Positions 1 to 8,421 of a stretch of DNA of 64,000 nucleotides are shown piece after piece. The notes under the pieces are model-generated. The model saw only the letters and a program-made list of their open reading frames with translations, was not told the origin of the DNA and did no database searches. Source of the stretch: a bacterium (GTDB taxonomy: Bacteria; Planctomycetota; Planctomycetia; Pirellulales; Pirellulaceae). The position numbers and the translations under genes are program-made. Position 1 is the first letter of the stretch. The number at the start of each line of letters is the position of its first letter. The stretch spans positions 124,001 to 188,000 of the forward strand of contig JAUIGN010000008.1 of the NCBI GenBank assembly GCA_030430075.1. Reading direction: 5' to 3'.

Positions 1-668
1 ATGCGCCTCGCAAGATCCACCGCACCAACTACCAACGCTACATCCGGCTGGAACGGCGGCGGGAGATTGTCAATTACCTGTTGGATCCGCGCCCCGTGTT
101 GCTGGTGTCCGGTCATTTTGGCAATTTCGAACTGGCCGGATTCGTGACGGGTCTGTTAGGGTTTCCGACCTTCACCGTGGCGCGTCCGCTGGACAACCCT
201 TACCTGGACGAATACATCAACCGGTTTCGATCGGCCAATGGTCAATACATTCTCTCCAACCGCGGTTCCTCGCATCAGATCGACGGAGTGCTGGCGGACG
301 GCCAGGCGCTGTCGCTGCTTGGCGACCAGCATGCCGGTCCCAAGGGATGTTGGGTCGATTTTTTTGGCCGACCTGCGTCATGCCACAAGGCGATCGCCCT
401 GTTCACGTTGACCAGCGGCGCCCCGCTGCTGTTGGGATACTGCCGCCGCGAGGGGACGCCGATGCGTTTCGAGCAATCGGTGGCCGGGATGGTCGACCCG
501 CAGGATGCCGGCCCGGAGTCGGCGAATGTGAAGTCGTTGACGCAGTGGTACAACGGAGTTCTCGAGGAGGCGGTGCGCGCGGCACCCGAGCAGTATTGGT
601 GGCTCCATCGCCGTTGGAAAGGCACTCCGCCGACGCGCCGGTCGCGCACCAAGCAGGCGGCCGCCTGA
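1..668 (+). CDS. LpxL/HtrB-like lysophospholipid acyltransferase, 3' part
   Basis: This reading frame is open from the left edge (codons start at base 3), so the gene begins outside the window; the ATG at base 1 is out of frame. The visible C-terminal part contains RPVLLVSGHFGNFE, which carries the HX4(D/E) motif (HFGNFE) of the lipid A lauroyl/myristoyl acyltransferase superfamily. These enzymes transfer an acyl chain to lipid A precursors or related lipids at the inner membrane. Further matches to the family are the stretch SLLGDQHAGPKGCWVDFFG and the final EQYWWLHRRWK, which resembles the conserved family ending. The tail is basic (RRSRTK). The exact acyl acceptor cannot be told from this fragment. 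Confidence 0.85.
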   Translation, partial: APRKIHRTNYQRYIRLERRREIVNYLLDPRPVLLVSGHFGNFELAGFVTGLLGFPTFTVARPLDNPYLDEYINRFRSANGQYILSNRGSSHQIDGVLADGQALSLLGDQHAGPKGCWVDFFGRPASCHKAIALFTLTSGAPLLLGYCRREGTPMRFEQSVAGMVDPQDAGPESANVKSLTQWYNGVLEEAVRAAPEQYWWLHRRWKGTPPTRRSRTKQAAA

Positions 669-863
669 GCGCTCCCATTTCTTGCCTCGGCACGCCTGTT
701 GTGGGGATCGGGAAACGGCTAAAGTGAAGCGAGCTTGAACTTCAGCCGATGCAGATTGCCCCACGTGACTCGGTTGCGGCGTCGTCTTCTAGGCCCCAGA
801 CTTCGTCGTTGCCGAATCGGCGACCTGTCCTTTGTCCTGCCTCCTTGCGGGGACCCGCCGGCC

Positions 864-1175
864 ATGCCCGATTGGATACGCGTCGCAACAACGGATGAAC
901 TTCCCTCGGGATCCAGCCGCGAGTTGGTCGTTGGCGAGCGGATTGTGGCCCTCTTTCATGTGGATGGCGAGTACTTCGCATTGGACGGAGTCTGCCCGCA
1001 TCAGGGTGGCCCGCTGGGAAAGGGGGCGTTGACCGGTTGCATCGTGACTTGCCCCTGGCACGGTTGGCAGTTTGACGTCCGCGACGGCCAGCACCAGGCG
1101 TCGGCTTCCTTGCGGCACACGGCCTTTCCCGTCAAAGTCGACCGCGATGCGATTTACGTGGATCTGGATGGATGA
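864..1175 (+). CDS. Rieske-type [2Fe-2S] ferredoxin, NirD-like small form
   Basis: A 103-residue soluble single-domain Rieske protein. The cluster ligands are visible as CPH (C44, H46) and CPWH (C63, H66), separated by a GGPLGKG turn. Small proteins of this type pass electrons to oxygenases or reductases. I chose ATG at 864 because the protein then starts MPDWIRVATTDEL, the usual family beginning; a longer frame from 735 adds an Arg-rich stretch unlike the family. The stop codon overlaps the start of the next gene (ATGA at 1172), so the two are probably translated together. The electron partner is unknown. Confidence 0.9.
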   Translation: MPDWIRVATTDELPSGSSRELVVGERIVALFHVDGEYFALDGVCPHQGGPLGKGALTGCIVTCPWHGWQFDVRDGQHQASASLRHTAFPVKVDRDAIYVDLDG

Positions 1176-2134
1176 TTCGATACCGGCCTTTCCTCAATTG
1201 CGATCCTCCCGCACTCGCCGAGATTTGGTGCGCCCAGTCGCCGCAACGCGGTTTGATGCAGCCGATGACGCCCGCGGTGTTGGATCAACTGGTCCTTGCC
1301 AAGCCATACTTTGACCGCCAAGGATTGATTGTCGCCGAACAGGACGGCAAACCGATGGGGTTTGTCCATGCCGGATTTGAGGCCAGCGCCGACGGTGCCG
1401 GTTTGAATTTCGAGCGAGGGACGACGAGCCTGCTGATGGTGGCGCCGGGCGCGAATCAGCAAGACATCGGCCAAGCGTTGTTGGGCGAAGGGCAGCGGTA
1501 TCTGGTAGAACGCGGCGCGAAAACACTCTTCGGCGGCGGGACCGATTCCATGGCCGCTTACTACTTCGGGCTCTACGGCGGCTGCCGGCTGTGCGGCGTC
1601 ATGACGTCCGACACCGTTCAGTCCCAGATCTACCGGGCGGCCGGATTTGCCGAGCGTCAGCGAACGTTGGTATTGCAGCGTGATCTGGCCGGCTACCGTC
1701 CGCTGGTCAATCGGGAGATCATGCAGTTGCGGCGCCAGTGCCAACTGCAGCGGGTCGGCGATGTGGTCGCCGAGAATTGGTGGGAGGCCTCGTCCGTCGG
1801 TCAGATTGACCAGGTCCGTTTCGAGCTCGAGTCCGGCAAGGGAGCCGAGCGTTTGGGACAGATCAGTTTTTGGGACATCGAGCCGTTGGCCAGTAGTTGG
1901 GGCGTACACGCCATGGGGATGCTCGACTTTCAGGTCGCCGACGACGCGCGGCGGGCCAGCCTGGCTACCTTCATGCTGGGAGAGACGATTCGCGAACTGC
2001 AATCGTTCGGCGTTACGCTGGTCGAAGTCCAGGCCGACGAACGTGACGTCGAATTGGTGAGTGTTTGCCAAAACCTGGGGTTCCAGCAAGTCGATGTGGG
2101 AATTCGTTACCAACAGCCGAACGGGGATGCCTGA
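1172..2134 (+). CDS. Tandem GNAT-like N-acetyltransferase
   Basis: A 320-residue protein with two GNAT-like halves. The first (about 1-165) has RYRPFLNCDPPALAEIW at its start, then a central beta region (SLLMVAPGANQQDIGQALL) in the position of the acetyl-CoA loop, and YRAAGFAERQRTLVL. The second half (about 190-320) ends with a typical NLGFQQVDVGIRYQ segment. Such double-GNAT proteins acetylate small molecules or protein N-termini, but the substrate cannot be predicted. The start overlaps the Rieske gene stop by 4 bases (ATGA), implying translational coupling. Family assignment is from sequence pattern only; the acetyl-CoA loop in the second half is poorly conserved. Confidence 0.75.
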   Translation: MIRYRPFLNCDPPALAEIWCAQSPQRGLMQPMTPAVLDQLVLAKPYFDRQGLIVAEQDGKPMGFVHAGFEASADGAGLNFERGTTSLLMVAPGANQQDIGQALLGEGQRYLVERGAKTLFGGGTDSMAAYYFGLYGGCRLCGVMTSDTVQSQIYRAAGFAERQRTLVLQRDLAGYRPLVNREIMQLRRQCQLQRVGDVVAENWWEASSVGQIDQVRFELESGKGAERLGQISFWDIEPLASSWGVHAMGMLDFQVADDARRASLATFMLGETIRELQSFGVTLVEVQADERDVELVSVCQNLGFQQVDVGIRYQQPNGDA

Positions 2135-2154
2135 GTTGGAGCATGTTCCCGTTG

Positions 2155-2174
2155 GCCGTTCGTCGTCGAACGGC
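2155..2174 (+). terminator. Hairpin after the GNAT gene
   Basis: A perfect 8-bp inverted repeat, GCCGTTCG and CGAACGGC with a TCGT loop, lies 20 bases after the GNAT stop codon. No T-run follows, so it may be a weak terminator or an mRNA 3'-end stabiliser. Confidence 0.35.
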
Positions 2175-2267
2175 ACGCGCCAGCCGGCGGGGCGGGTATT
2201 TCACCGCCTGGCGACGGCAGTTACGTTGAGCAAATTGATTTTGGGTCGTTGCTAAGGAGGTGGATCG

Positions 2268-3554
2268 ATGGACCGTGTACTGACAGTAATCTTGGCTGGT
2301 GGGCGAGGCTCGCGGCTGGAACCTCTTACGCTGGACCGAGCCAAACCGGCGGTGCCCTTTGGTGGTGCTTACCGCATCATCGATTTCGCCCTCTCCAATT
2401 GCCTCAATAGCGGCCTCCGCCGAATTCTCGTGTTGACGCAATACAAGGCGATGAGCCTGCAACGTCACGTCAACATGGGCTGGCGCAACTCATGCAACTG
2501 GGAGATGGGCGAATTCATCGAGATTGTGCCGCCCGAGCAGCGAATCGACGAGCACTGGTATCGCGGCACGGCCGATGCTGTTTATCAGAACATCTACGCG
2601 ATCGAGAAGAGCTCGCCCGAATACGTGATCATCCTTGCCGGTGACCATGTCTACAAAATGAACTACGACAGCATGGTCGCCTTCCACAAAGAGAACCAAG
2701 CAGACGTGACGGTTGCCGCGTTGCAGGCGCCGGTCGCTCAAGCCGCAGGACAGTTTGGAGTGATGGAGGCGGAGTCGGATTTTCGGATTGTCGGCTTCGA
2801 GGAAAAGCCGGCCTCGCCCAAGACCATTCCGGGCAAGCCGGATTGCTGCCTGGCGTCGATGGGAATCTATGTCTTCTCCGCCCATTTTCTCTACGATCAG
2901 CTCTGCAAGAATGCGGCCCAAGTGGACGCCGGCCACGACTTCGGTCACGACATCATCCCCTCCCTGATCGACTCGCGGCGCGTTTTCGCCTTTCCGTTTC
3001 GGGACGAGAATCACAAGGACGAAGCCTATTGGCGCGACGTTGGGGCGCTAGACGCCTACTACGAGGCCAACATGGATCTGGTCGCCGTCGATCCCCTCTT
3101 GAATGTCTACGACAAGTCATGGCCGATTCGGACGTTCCGCCCCAATTTGCCGCCCGCCAAGTTTGTTTTTGCCGAGCGGGGGCCGGGTGGACGCTGCGGG
3201 ACCGCCATGGACAGCATCGTCTGCGCCGGTTCGGTGATTTCCGGTGGTCAGGTCAGCCGGTCGATTGTCGGGGCGAGCTGTCGCATCAACAGTTTTGCCA
3301 CCGTCGAAGATTCGATCTTGTTTGAAGGCGTGCACGTCGGCCGGCATGCCAAGATTCGGCGGGCAATCATCGACAAGGGAGTGCAGATCCCCGCCGGAAC
3401 CGAGATTGGCTTCAATGCCGAAGAGGACCGAGCGCGGGGCTTTAAAGTGACCGACAAAGGCATCGTGGTCATCGCCAAGACCGCCGGCAGCGAACAGTTG
3501 TTCGAAGCGGCTGCCACCGCGGTCCCGGAGGATCCATCAGCCGTTGGGCGTTAG
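2268..3554 (+). CDS. glgC: Glucose-1-phosphate adenylyltransferase
   Basis: Makes ADP-glucose from glucose-1-phosphate and ATP, the committed step of bacterial glycogen synthesis. The 428-residue protein starts MDRVLTVILAGGRGSRLEPL, the nucleotide-binding loop, followed by AKPAVPFGGAYRIIDF, then GTADAVYQN and VIILAGDHVYKMNY typical of GlgC; the C-terminal third is the left-handed beta-helix. A strong ribosome binding site AAGGAGG (2254-2260) precedes ATG by 7 bases. The last codons (SAVGR and the TAG stop) fall inside a dispersed repeat (family A), so the C-terminus of this protein was set or replaced by the repeat. No other glycogen gene is in the window. Confidence 0.96.
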   Translation: MDRVLTVILAGGRGSRLEPLTLDRAKPAVPFGGAYRIIDFALSNCLNSGLRRILVLTQYKAMSLQRHVNMGWRNSCNWEMGEFIEIVPPEQRIDEHWYRGTADAVYQNIYAIEKSSPEYVIILAGDHVYKMNYDSMVAFHKENQADVTVAALQAPVAQAAGQFGVMEAESDFRIVGFEEKPASPKTIPGKPDCCLASMGIYVFSAHFLYDQLCKNAAQVDAGHDFGHDIIPSLIDSRRVFAFPFRDENHKDEAYWRDVGALDAYYEANMDLVAVDPLLNVYDKSWPIRTFRPNLPPAKFVFAERGPGGRCGTAMDSIVCAGSVISGGQVSRSIVGASCRINSFATVEDSILFEGVHVGRHAKIRRAIIDKGVQIPAGTEIGFNAEEDRARGFKVTDKGIVVIAKTAGSEQLFEAAATAVPEDPSAVGR

Positions 3555-3565
3555 CTCCCCGTTCG
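3534..3565 (+). repeat. Dispersed repeat family A, copy 1
   Basis: Contains GCCGTTGGGCGTTAGC, shared with copies near 10.12, 25.09 (inverted), 31.65 and 62.06 kb (inverted). It overlaps the 3' end of glgC and supplies its last sense codons and TAG stop. Confidence 0.75.
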
Positions 3566-3762
3566 GTTGCTCGCCGAGCGAACCGGATGGGAACGCGTTC
3601 CGGGTGGGTTCGCGGCGTTTGGGGGTCGGTTGACCGCCAACGCTGGCCGACCGGCGGCCTGTCCTGCGTCGTCATCCGATCATGAGTGATCGGGGCGAGA
3701 GTGATCGGGGCGAGAATCAGCGGCCTGATGCCGGTCCGGAATGGGGAACTCGGCAGCCGGCG

Positions 3763-5415
3763 TCATTCGGCTGACTCCGAATCGACCCGATAGATCTCGT
3801 ACCGGCAGGGTGCGGATCGTGCTTCCGGAAAGACGCGCGGCAGCGGCGGCGGGCGAAGCGACTTGGCCCGATCGATGATCACGTAGCGAAACTGGAATTC
3901 TGCGGCGAGCCTCCGCAGGGTGGCCGTGTCATGCCGCGTCAGGCCGTCCGCGCGAACCTCGGCCGGGTAAACCTGCTGGTGCCGCCGCCACCAGTCGATG
4001 ATCCCAGCGGCGTCTTGGGGGATGTCCTTCCAGTTCACCACTTCGGCACGCTCGGCATACCACTTGAACGTCTGTTGGCCTCGCGGTGTAAGGACGATTT
4101 CGTCACGGGCCGTATGTGCGCGGATCCACCGGCAGGCGGCGAGCCAATCGGTGAAGTCGCGTTCCCGCTCGAAGGCCACCTGGCCGGCCTGGATCACGGC
4201 GTCGGGTCGCGGGTCGAGGGCCCGCCGCAGAACCGCATCGCCAACCACCAGGCTGACAAATACGGCCGATACTGCCAGCCAGCGGCGACGGGACTCGGCC
4301 GTTGGCAGCGTCAATAACTGCCGTCCACAAGCCAGTGCCAGCCCGGCCGGGACGAGGGCGTCGGAGAGGCGAAACCAATAGAAGCGTAACAGGCCGGCCG
4401 ACAAATCGGGACGCGACAGGGTGGCCTGGTCGATCACGATCCCCCCGACCGCGATGAGCAAGGCGCCGCCCACAAACAGGTGGACCCGGCGCGCGTTCCC
4501 CCAGCGCAGTTTGCAGCAGAGGCCAGCCCAGCCGGCGACGAGCAACAAGTGGCGGAGAAAATACAGGTGTGTGGCCGGCAGCAAGATCCTGGGCAGCCCC
4601 AGGTACGGGCAATCGATCGCCAGCGGCTGCAACAGGATCTTGTGAAACACCAGGTGATGCGACAGCCGTCGATGCACATACAGTTCATTCGCCTCGGCCA
4701 CCAACGCCTGGTCGACCTGCCAGGTGAGGGCCAACGCCGGCAACAATCCAGGCAAGGCCAAAGCGAAGCCGCCGGCCAACGACGGCAGCATCGTCGCCAA
4801 CCGCGGTCGCTCGCGGGGCGAACAGATCCAGACAAAAAAGGCCGCGATCACCGACCAGCCGCCCGTGAGGACGTGAAACGATGAAGCGGCGCCCAGCAGC
4901 AGCCAGGCGCGGTTCCAGCGGCCTTGCCAGAGTGCTTCCAAGGCCAGGAACAACAGGACGTAGGCAATGCCCTTCGCTTCCAAGCCGCCGAACACCCATT
5001 CACCGGCCATGTGGCCGCAGCTCAGAAAGCCAGCGTACAGACCCAGGGTCAGCAATGCCCACCATGGCCCCGGCAGGATCCTGAGGCTCAACCTCCGCCA
5101 GGACCAGGCCAGCAGACCCCAGGTCGCCAAGCGGCCGGTCCAGGCGACGGCCGGCAGCGGGAGCCAGAGGGTGAGCCAGCCAATCGTCCAGTAAAAGACC
5201 AGGTGGGCATCCGCCGATTCGAGAAACGCATCGCCCTGGCACCAGGTGGGGTCCCAGTAGTGTCGGGCCTTGGCCAGGTAGTGGGCCTCGTTGACGCTCG
5301 GAGGAACACCTCCGGCAACAGCCAGGATCAACCCCACCATCGCCAGCAACTCGGCCACGGCCCACCGGCGCGCGACCCCGGTGGCTTCTGGGCAAGCATG
5401 CGGGGTGGTGCTCAT
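3763..5415 (-). CDS. Polytopic membrane protein, DUF6798-like
   Basis: A 550-residue integral membrane protein. Roughly ten hydrophobic segments fill residues 20-400 (for example LLAMVGLILAVAGGVP, YVLLFLALEALW, LLLGAASSFHVLTGGW), followed by a soluble C-terminal domain of about 130 residues (FTDWLAACRWIRAHTARDEI onward, with TFKWYAERAEVVNWKDIP). This build, with membrane helices then a short lumenal/periplasmic domain, resembles GT-C-type or DUF6798 proteins common in planctomycetes, where the role is unknown. ATG at 5415 is the only sensible start; it lies back to back with the hydrolase gene at 5805. A sugar-transfer role would be inference only. Confidence 0.75.
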   Translation of the reverse strand: MSTTPHACPEATGVARRWAVAELLAMVGLILAVAGGVPPSVNEAHYLAKARHYWDPTWCQGDAFLESADAHLVFYWTIGWLTLWLPLPAVAWTGRLATWGLLAWSWRRLSLRILPGPWWALLTLGLYAGFLSCGHMAGEWVFGGLEAKGIAYVLLFLALEALWQGRWNRAWLLLGAASSFHVLTGGWSVIAAFFVWICSPRERPRLATMLPSLAGGFALALPGLLPALALTWQVDQALVAEANELYVHRRLSHHLVFHKILLQPLAIDCPYLGLPRILLPATHLYFLRHLLLVAGWAGLCCKLRWGNARRVHLFVGGALLIAVGGIVIDQATLSRPDLSAGLLRFYWFRLSDALVPAGLALACGRQLLTLPTAESRRRWLAVSAVFVSLVVGDAVLRRALDPRPDAVIQAGQVAFERERDFTDWLAACRWIRAHTARDEIVLTPRGQQTFKWYAERAEVVNWKDIPQDAAGIIDWWRRHQQVYPAEVRADGLTRHDTATLRRLAAEFQFRYVIIDRAKSLRPPPLPRVFPEARSAPCRYEIYRVDSESAE

Positions 5416-5519
5416 GGTACGTGCGACGCTTGGCAGGCAGGTAGTGGGACCGCGCGAATTCTACCAGCAACATCCCCTCGCCTTCCAGGACGCTCCGGCA
5501 TGATCCCAGACCGCCTGGC

Positions 5520-5536
5520 GTCATGCCCAGCATGAA
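5520..5536. repeat. Family B palindrome, diverged copy
   Basis: GTCATGCCCAGCATGAA is close to the GTCATGC-N3-GCATGAC hairpin found at 15.54, 31.59, 52.25 and 61.59 kb. It lies between two divergent genes. The last base of the right arm is changed. Confidence 0.5.
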
Positions 5537-5804
5537 GGATGGAGCGGCGAAACAACGCCTGCCCCGCTCCGCAGTCATGTTGGGCGGGACACGGCTGGAT
5601 GCCGGCGACCCGTGCCATCTTCCCCGTGGTGCATTCGTCAAGTGGGGCAGCAAAGACCTGCTACACTGGAGTTCGGCCTGCTTCGCTGTGGTCTTCGCTG
5701 CCGGACGATGGTGCCGGACGATGGCAGTGAGGTTCGAACGTCTTGCCCTGCCGTCCCGTCTTCACCCTGGGGCGACCACCTGCACATCAACCGAGGGTTC
5801 ATCC

Positions 5805-7733
5805 ATGTTCCATCCGTCCGTCCAACGTTGTCTTCTGACGGGTTGCCTGGCATGTTTACCGGGGCTTGCGGTGACGCCCACGATGGCGCGCGAGCAAACG
5901 GCGGGCGAGCTGGCGATCAGCCAGGCGTTGGGCCGCAGGTGCCAGGTTGTTTCGCTCTGGCCGGAACCGGAGGCGATTCCCGACGTCAGTCCGACGAACG
6001 GAAGCGAAGAGGCCCGCCGCCCCGAGGACGGATCGTCCGATCTGACCATTCACAATGTCGCTCGGCCTTCGCTTGTGATTTGCGCTCCCGCAGGGAAGCC
6101 GGCCCAGCGGCCTGCGATGGTCCTCTGTCCGGGCGGACGATATGGACATCTGGCGATGGAGGAGTCGATCGCCGCGGCGCAGTGGTTGAATGGCTGCGGT
6201 ATCACGGCCGTCGTGCTCAAGTACCGCGTCCCCAAAAGGAACCAGGGGCTGTTGATGTATCACAATGCCTTGCAGGATCTGCAGCGAGCCGTTGGTTTGT
6301 TGCGAAGCCAGGCCGGCCAGTGGGACATTGACCCCGGCAAGATCGGCGTTTGCGGAGACGGGACCGGGGCGCACCTGGCGGCCATGCATGCGACCCACTT
6401 CTTGCGGCTTTACGAAGCGGTCGATGAACAGGACCGGGTCAGTTGTCGTCCCGACGTTTGCCTGCTGCTGGATCCTGCGTACCTGACCGATCCGCTCCGC
6501 TCGCGAAATCTGGTGCCCCCACTACGTGCTGAGAAGTTGTCCCCCGCAGTGACACCACCGACTTGGATCGGCTGCTCGCAACGCGCCCCAGCGGTTTGGG
6601 GAGCCGTCCTTTACGCGATGTCCCTGCGGCAAGCCGAGGTCCCCTTCGCCTTGCACGTTGATAGCGGCCACGGGATGCGACGGACCGACGCGGGCACCGG
6701 CACCCCTGACGGGGCCGAGCCGCGCCGTCGCGGTCCGGCGATCGAACGATGGACCACTTCCTTGCGGCAGTGGCTCGGGGATGTTGGTCTGCTGCCGCCT
6801 CCGCCCCAACCGGCTCCCTTGACCTACCTCGCAGCGACCTTACCGGAAGTGGATCCGACCGGATCGCAGACCCTGGGTGACGCACGGTTGCGACAAATTG
6901 TCGGGCACGATGCGCCCCTGATTCCACTCTGGCCACCCGGCCAGGCGCCGGATGAGACGCTGACGGCCGCGAGCGAGAAGGTGACGCATCGCTCGCGTGG
7001 AGGCCAGGCACTGAACATCACCAACGTCACGCGTCCCACGCTGACGCTTGTCAAAACGGACGACTTGCCGTCGTCCTGCCCGGCGGTGATCGTCTGTCCG
7101 GGCGGCGGTTACGGTGGCCTGGCGGCCGAACACGAAGGGACACGGGTTGCCGAATGGTTCAATACGCAGGGCTATGCCGCTTTTGTCTTAAAATATCGCG
7201 TGCCGCGCCGCGGCGGCAAATTCGCCAAACATCACCATGCCCTGCAGGACCTTCAGCGGGCGATGCGAATCGTCCGCAGCTCGGCGGCCGAATTGGACAT
7301 TGATCCCCACCGCATCGGCGTCTGCGGGTTCTCCGCCGGCGGACATCTCTGCGCCACCTTGGCGACCAACTTTCAGGAACCGGCCTACGAGCCCCTGGAT
7401 GCGGTCGATCAGAATTCTCCGCGGCCGGATTTCGGTCTCTTGATCTACCCGGCTTACCTCACCGATCCGGTCGATTCCGATCGCGTCGATGCCGTCGCGC
7501 GGGGCATGTTGAAGTCCGAAGTCACGCCGCCCCTGTTCATGGCAATTGCCGCCGATGACCGGTTTGCCCGCGGCATGCTCAACTACTACCTCGAAGTACG
7601 TGAGGCGAATGTTCCGTCGGAATGCCACGTCTACGCGGGCGGCGGCCACGGCGGTGGGCTCGACCCGGTCAGCTATCCGACGTCGCAGTGGACGCAAGCG
7701 GCCGAACGGTGGCTGAAGTCGCTGCAGGATTGA
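5805..7733 (+). CDS. Secreted double alpha/beta-hydrolase (esterase-like), first domain degenerate
   Basis: A 642-residue protein with two copies of a BD-FAE/acetyl-xylan-esterase-like alpha/beta-hydrolase fold. Start ATG 5805 gives a signal peptide (MFHPSVQRCLLTGCLACLPG, cleavage near MAREQ); a longer frame from 5523 lacks one. The second domain (about 385-642) has the oxyanion stretch VIVCPGGGYGGLA, nucleophile elbow GFSAGG with Ser at about residue 510, Asp in AADDRF and His in GGGHGGG. The first (about 55-330) has the matching VLCPGGRYGHLA and aligned ALQDLQRA, but the elbow reads GDGTG (Gly at about residue 186 in place of Ser) and the Asp region reads GCSQRA. One active and one dead copy is therefore the likely reading. 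Probable role: deacylation of polysaccharides outside the cytoplasm. Confidence 0.85.
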   Translation: MFHPSVQRCLLTGCLACLPGLAVTPTMAREQTAGELAISQALGRRCQVVSLWPEPEAIPDVSPTNGSEEARRPEDGSSDLTIHNVARPSLVICAPAGKPAQRPAMVLCPGGRYGHLAMEESIAAAQWLNGCGITAVVLKYRVPKRNQGLLMYHNALQDLQRAVGLLRSQAGQWDIDPGKIGVCGDGTGAHLAAMHATHFLRLYEAVDEQDRVSCRPDVCLLLDPAYLTDPLRSRNLVPPLRAEKLSPAVTPPTWIGCSQRAPAVWGAVLYAMSLRQAEVPFALHVDSGHGMRRTDAGTGTPDGAEPRRRGPAIERWTTSLRQWLGDVGLLPPPPQPAPLTYLAATLPEVDPTGSQTLGDARLRQIVGHDAPLIPLWPPGQAPDETLTAASEKVTHRSRGGQALNITNVTRPTLTLVKTDDLPSSCPAVIVCPGGGYGGLAAEHEGTRVAEWFNTQGYAAFVLKYRVPRRGGKFAKHHHALQDLQRAMRIVRSSAAELDIDPHRIGVCGFSAGGHLCATLATNFQEPAYEPLDAVDQNSPRPDFGLLIYPAYLTDPVDSDRVDAVARGMLKSEVTPPLFMAIAADDRFARGMLNYYLEVREANVPSECHVYAGGGHGGGLDPVSYPTSQWTQAAERWLKSLQD

Positions 7734-7873
7734 CTTCGCAAGGGCGTCGTGCAAACCACCCTTGTGGATTTCAGCGGTCTACCGTCTGCGGCGGAAAGCC
7801 AAGGGCGGGACCCGCTTGCCGCGCAGCCACTGGGACTTGCCCTGAACGGTTGCCCGCGCAGGGATAATCCGCC

Positions 7874-8218
7874 TTAGCGCCGGAAGAGCAGCTTGCGGTC
7901 ATCGCGGTGTGCGATGCGGGATGCCAGACCGAAGCAGCACGACCCGACCAGCCCGACCAGACAGAGAACGCCAGCCAGGGCGAACCTGAGGCAGCGCAGG
8001 ATGCCGGCACAAATCATGAAGAGGGCACCGGCCAGTTGCTTGACGCCCAGTTGCAGCAGGCCGCCGACCGTCGTGCCGGTGCCGGGCAAGGTCCGCTGGC
8101 AGTAGGGGCAGCAGGCGTCGGCGGTCGCCTCGGAGGCCGGCTGGGTCGGCTTGTCCGGTTTCGCGGCAGGCTTGTCGGGAAAGCGAAATCGGGGCGTGGC
8201 CGGAGGGGCAGTTCTCAT
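7874..8218 (-). CDS. Small membrane protein with a Cys-pair motif
   Basis: A 114-residue hypothetical protein, start ATG 8218. The N-terminal 45 residues are Pro/Lys-rich, followed by CCPYCQRTL (a half zinc-ribbon-like CxxC knuckle) and two hydrophobic segments (GGLLQLGVKQLAGALFMICA and LRFALAGVLCLVGLVGSCC), then a basic tail. It may be a two-helix inner membrane protein. The frame could extend upstream to 8275. No function can be assigned. Confidence 0.45.
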   Translation of the reverse strand: MRTAPPATPRFRFPDKPAAKPDKPTQPASEATADACCPYCQRTLPGTGTTVGGLLQLGVKQLAGALFMICAGILRCLRFALAGVLCLVGLVGSCCFGLASRIAHRDDRKLLFRR

Positions 8219-8421
8219 CGGGGATTCCTGTTGAGGGTTTTGGGCGTCGCAGACGCATTCGTTCCGCCCCGGCAAATCTTGGCAACGGTTCGGAGAATGG
8301 AGACAAGATTGTGCCTCGGCACTCGAATTGAGTTAGAATGTGGACGTCTGTCCTCTTCTGTAATCGTCTGACCGAATCGTTGATCCGACCGAATCGCCCG
8401 TTGCAGGCAAGGGTGCACGTC

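Noticed and set aside
1..3. ATG at the first base as the start of the acyltransferase
   Set aside because: It is out of frame with the coding frame, which is open to the window edge.
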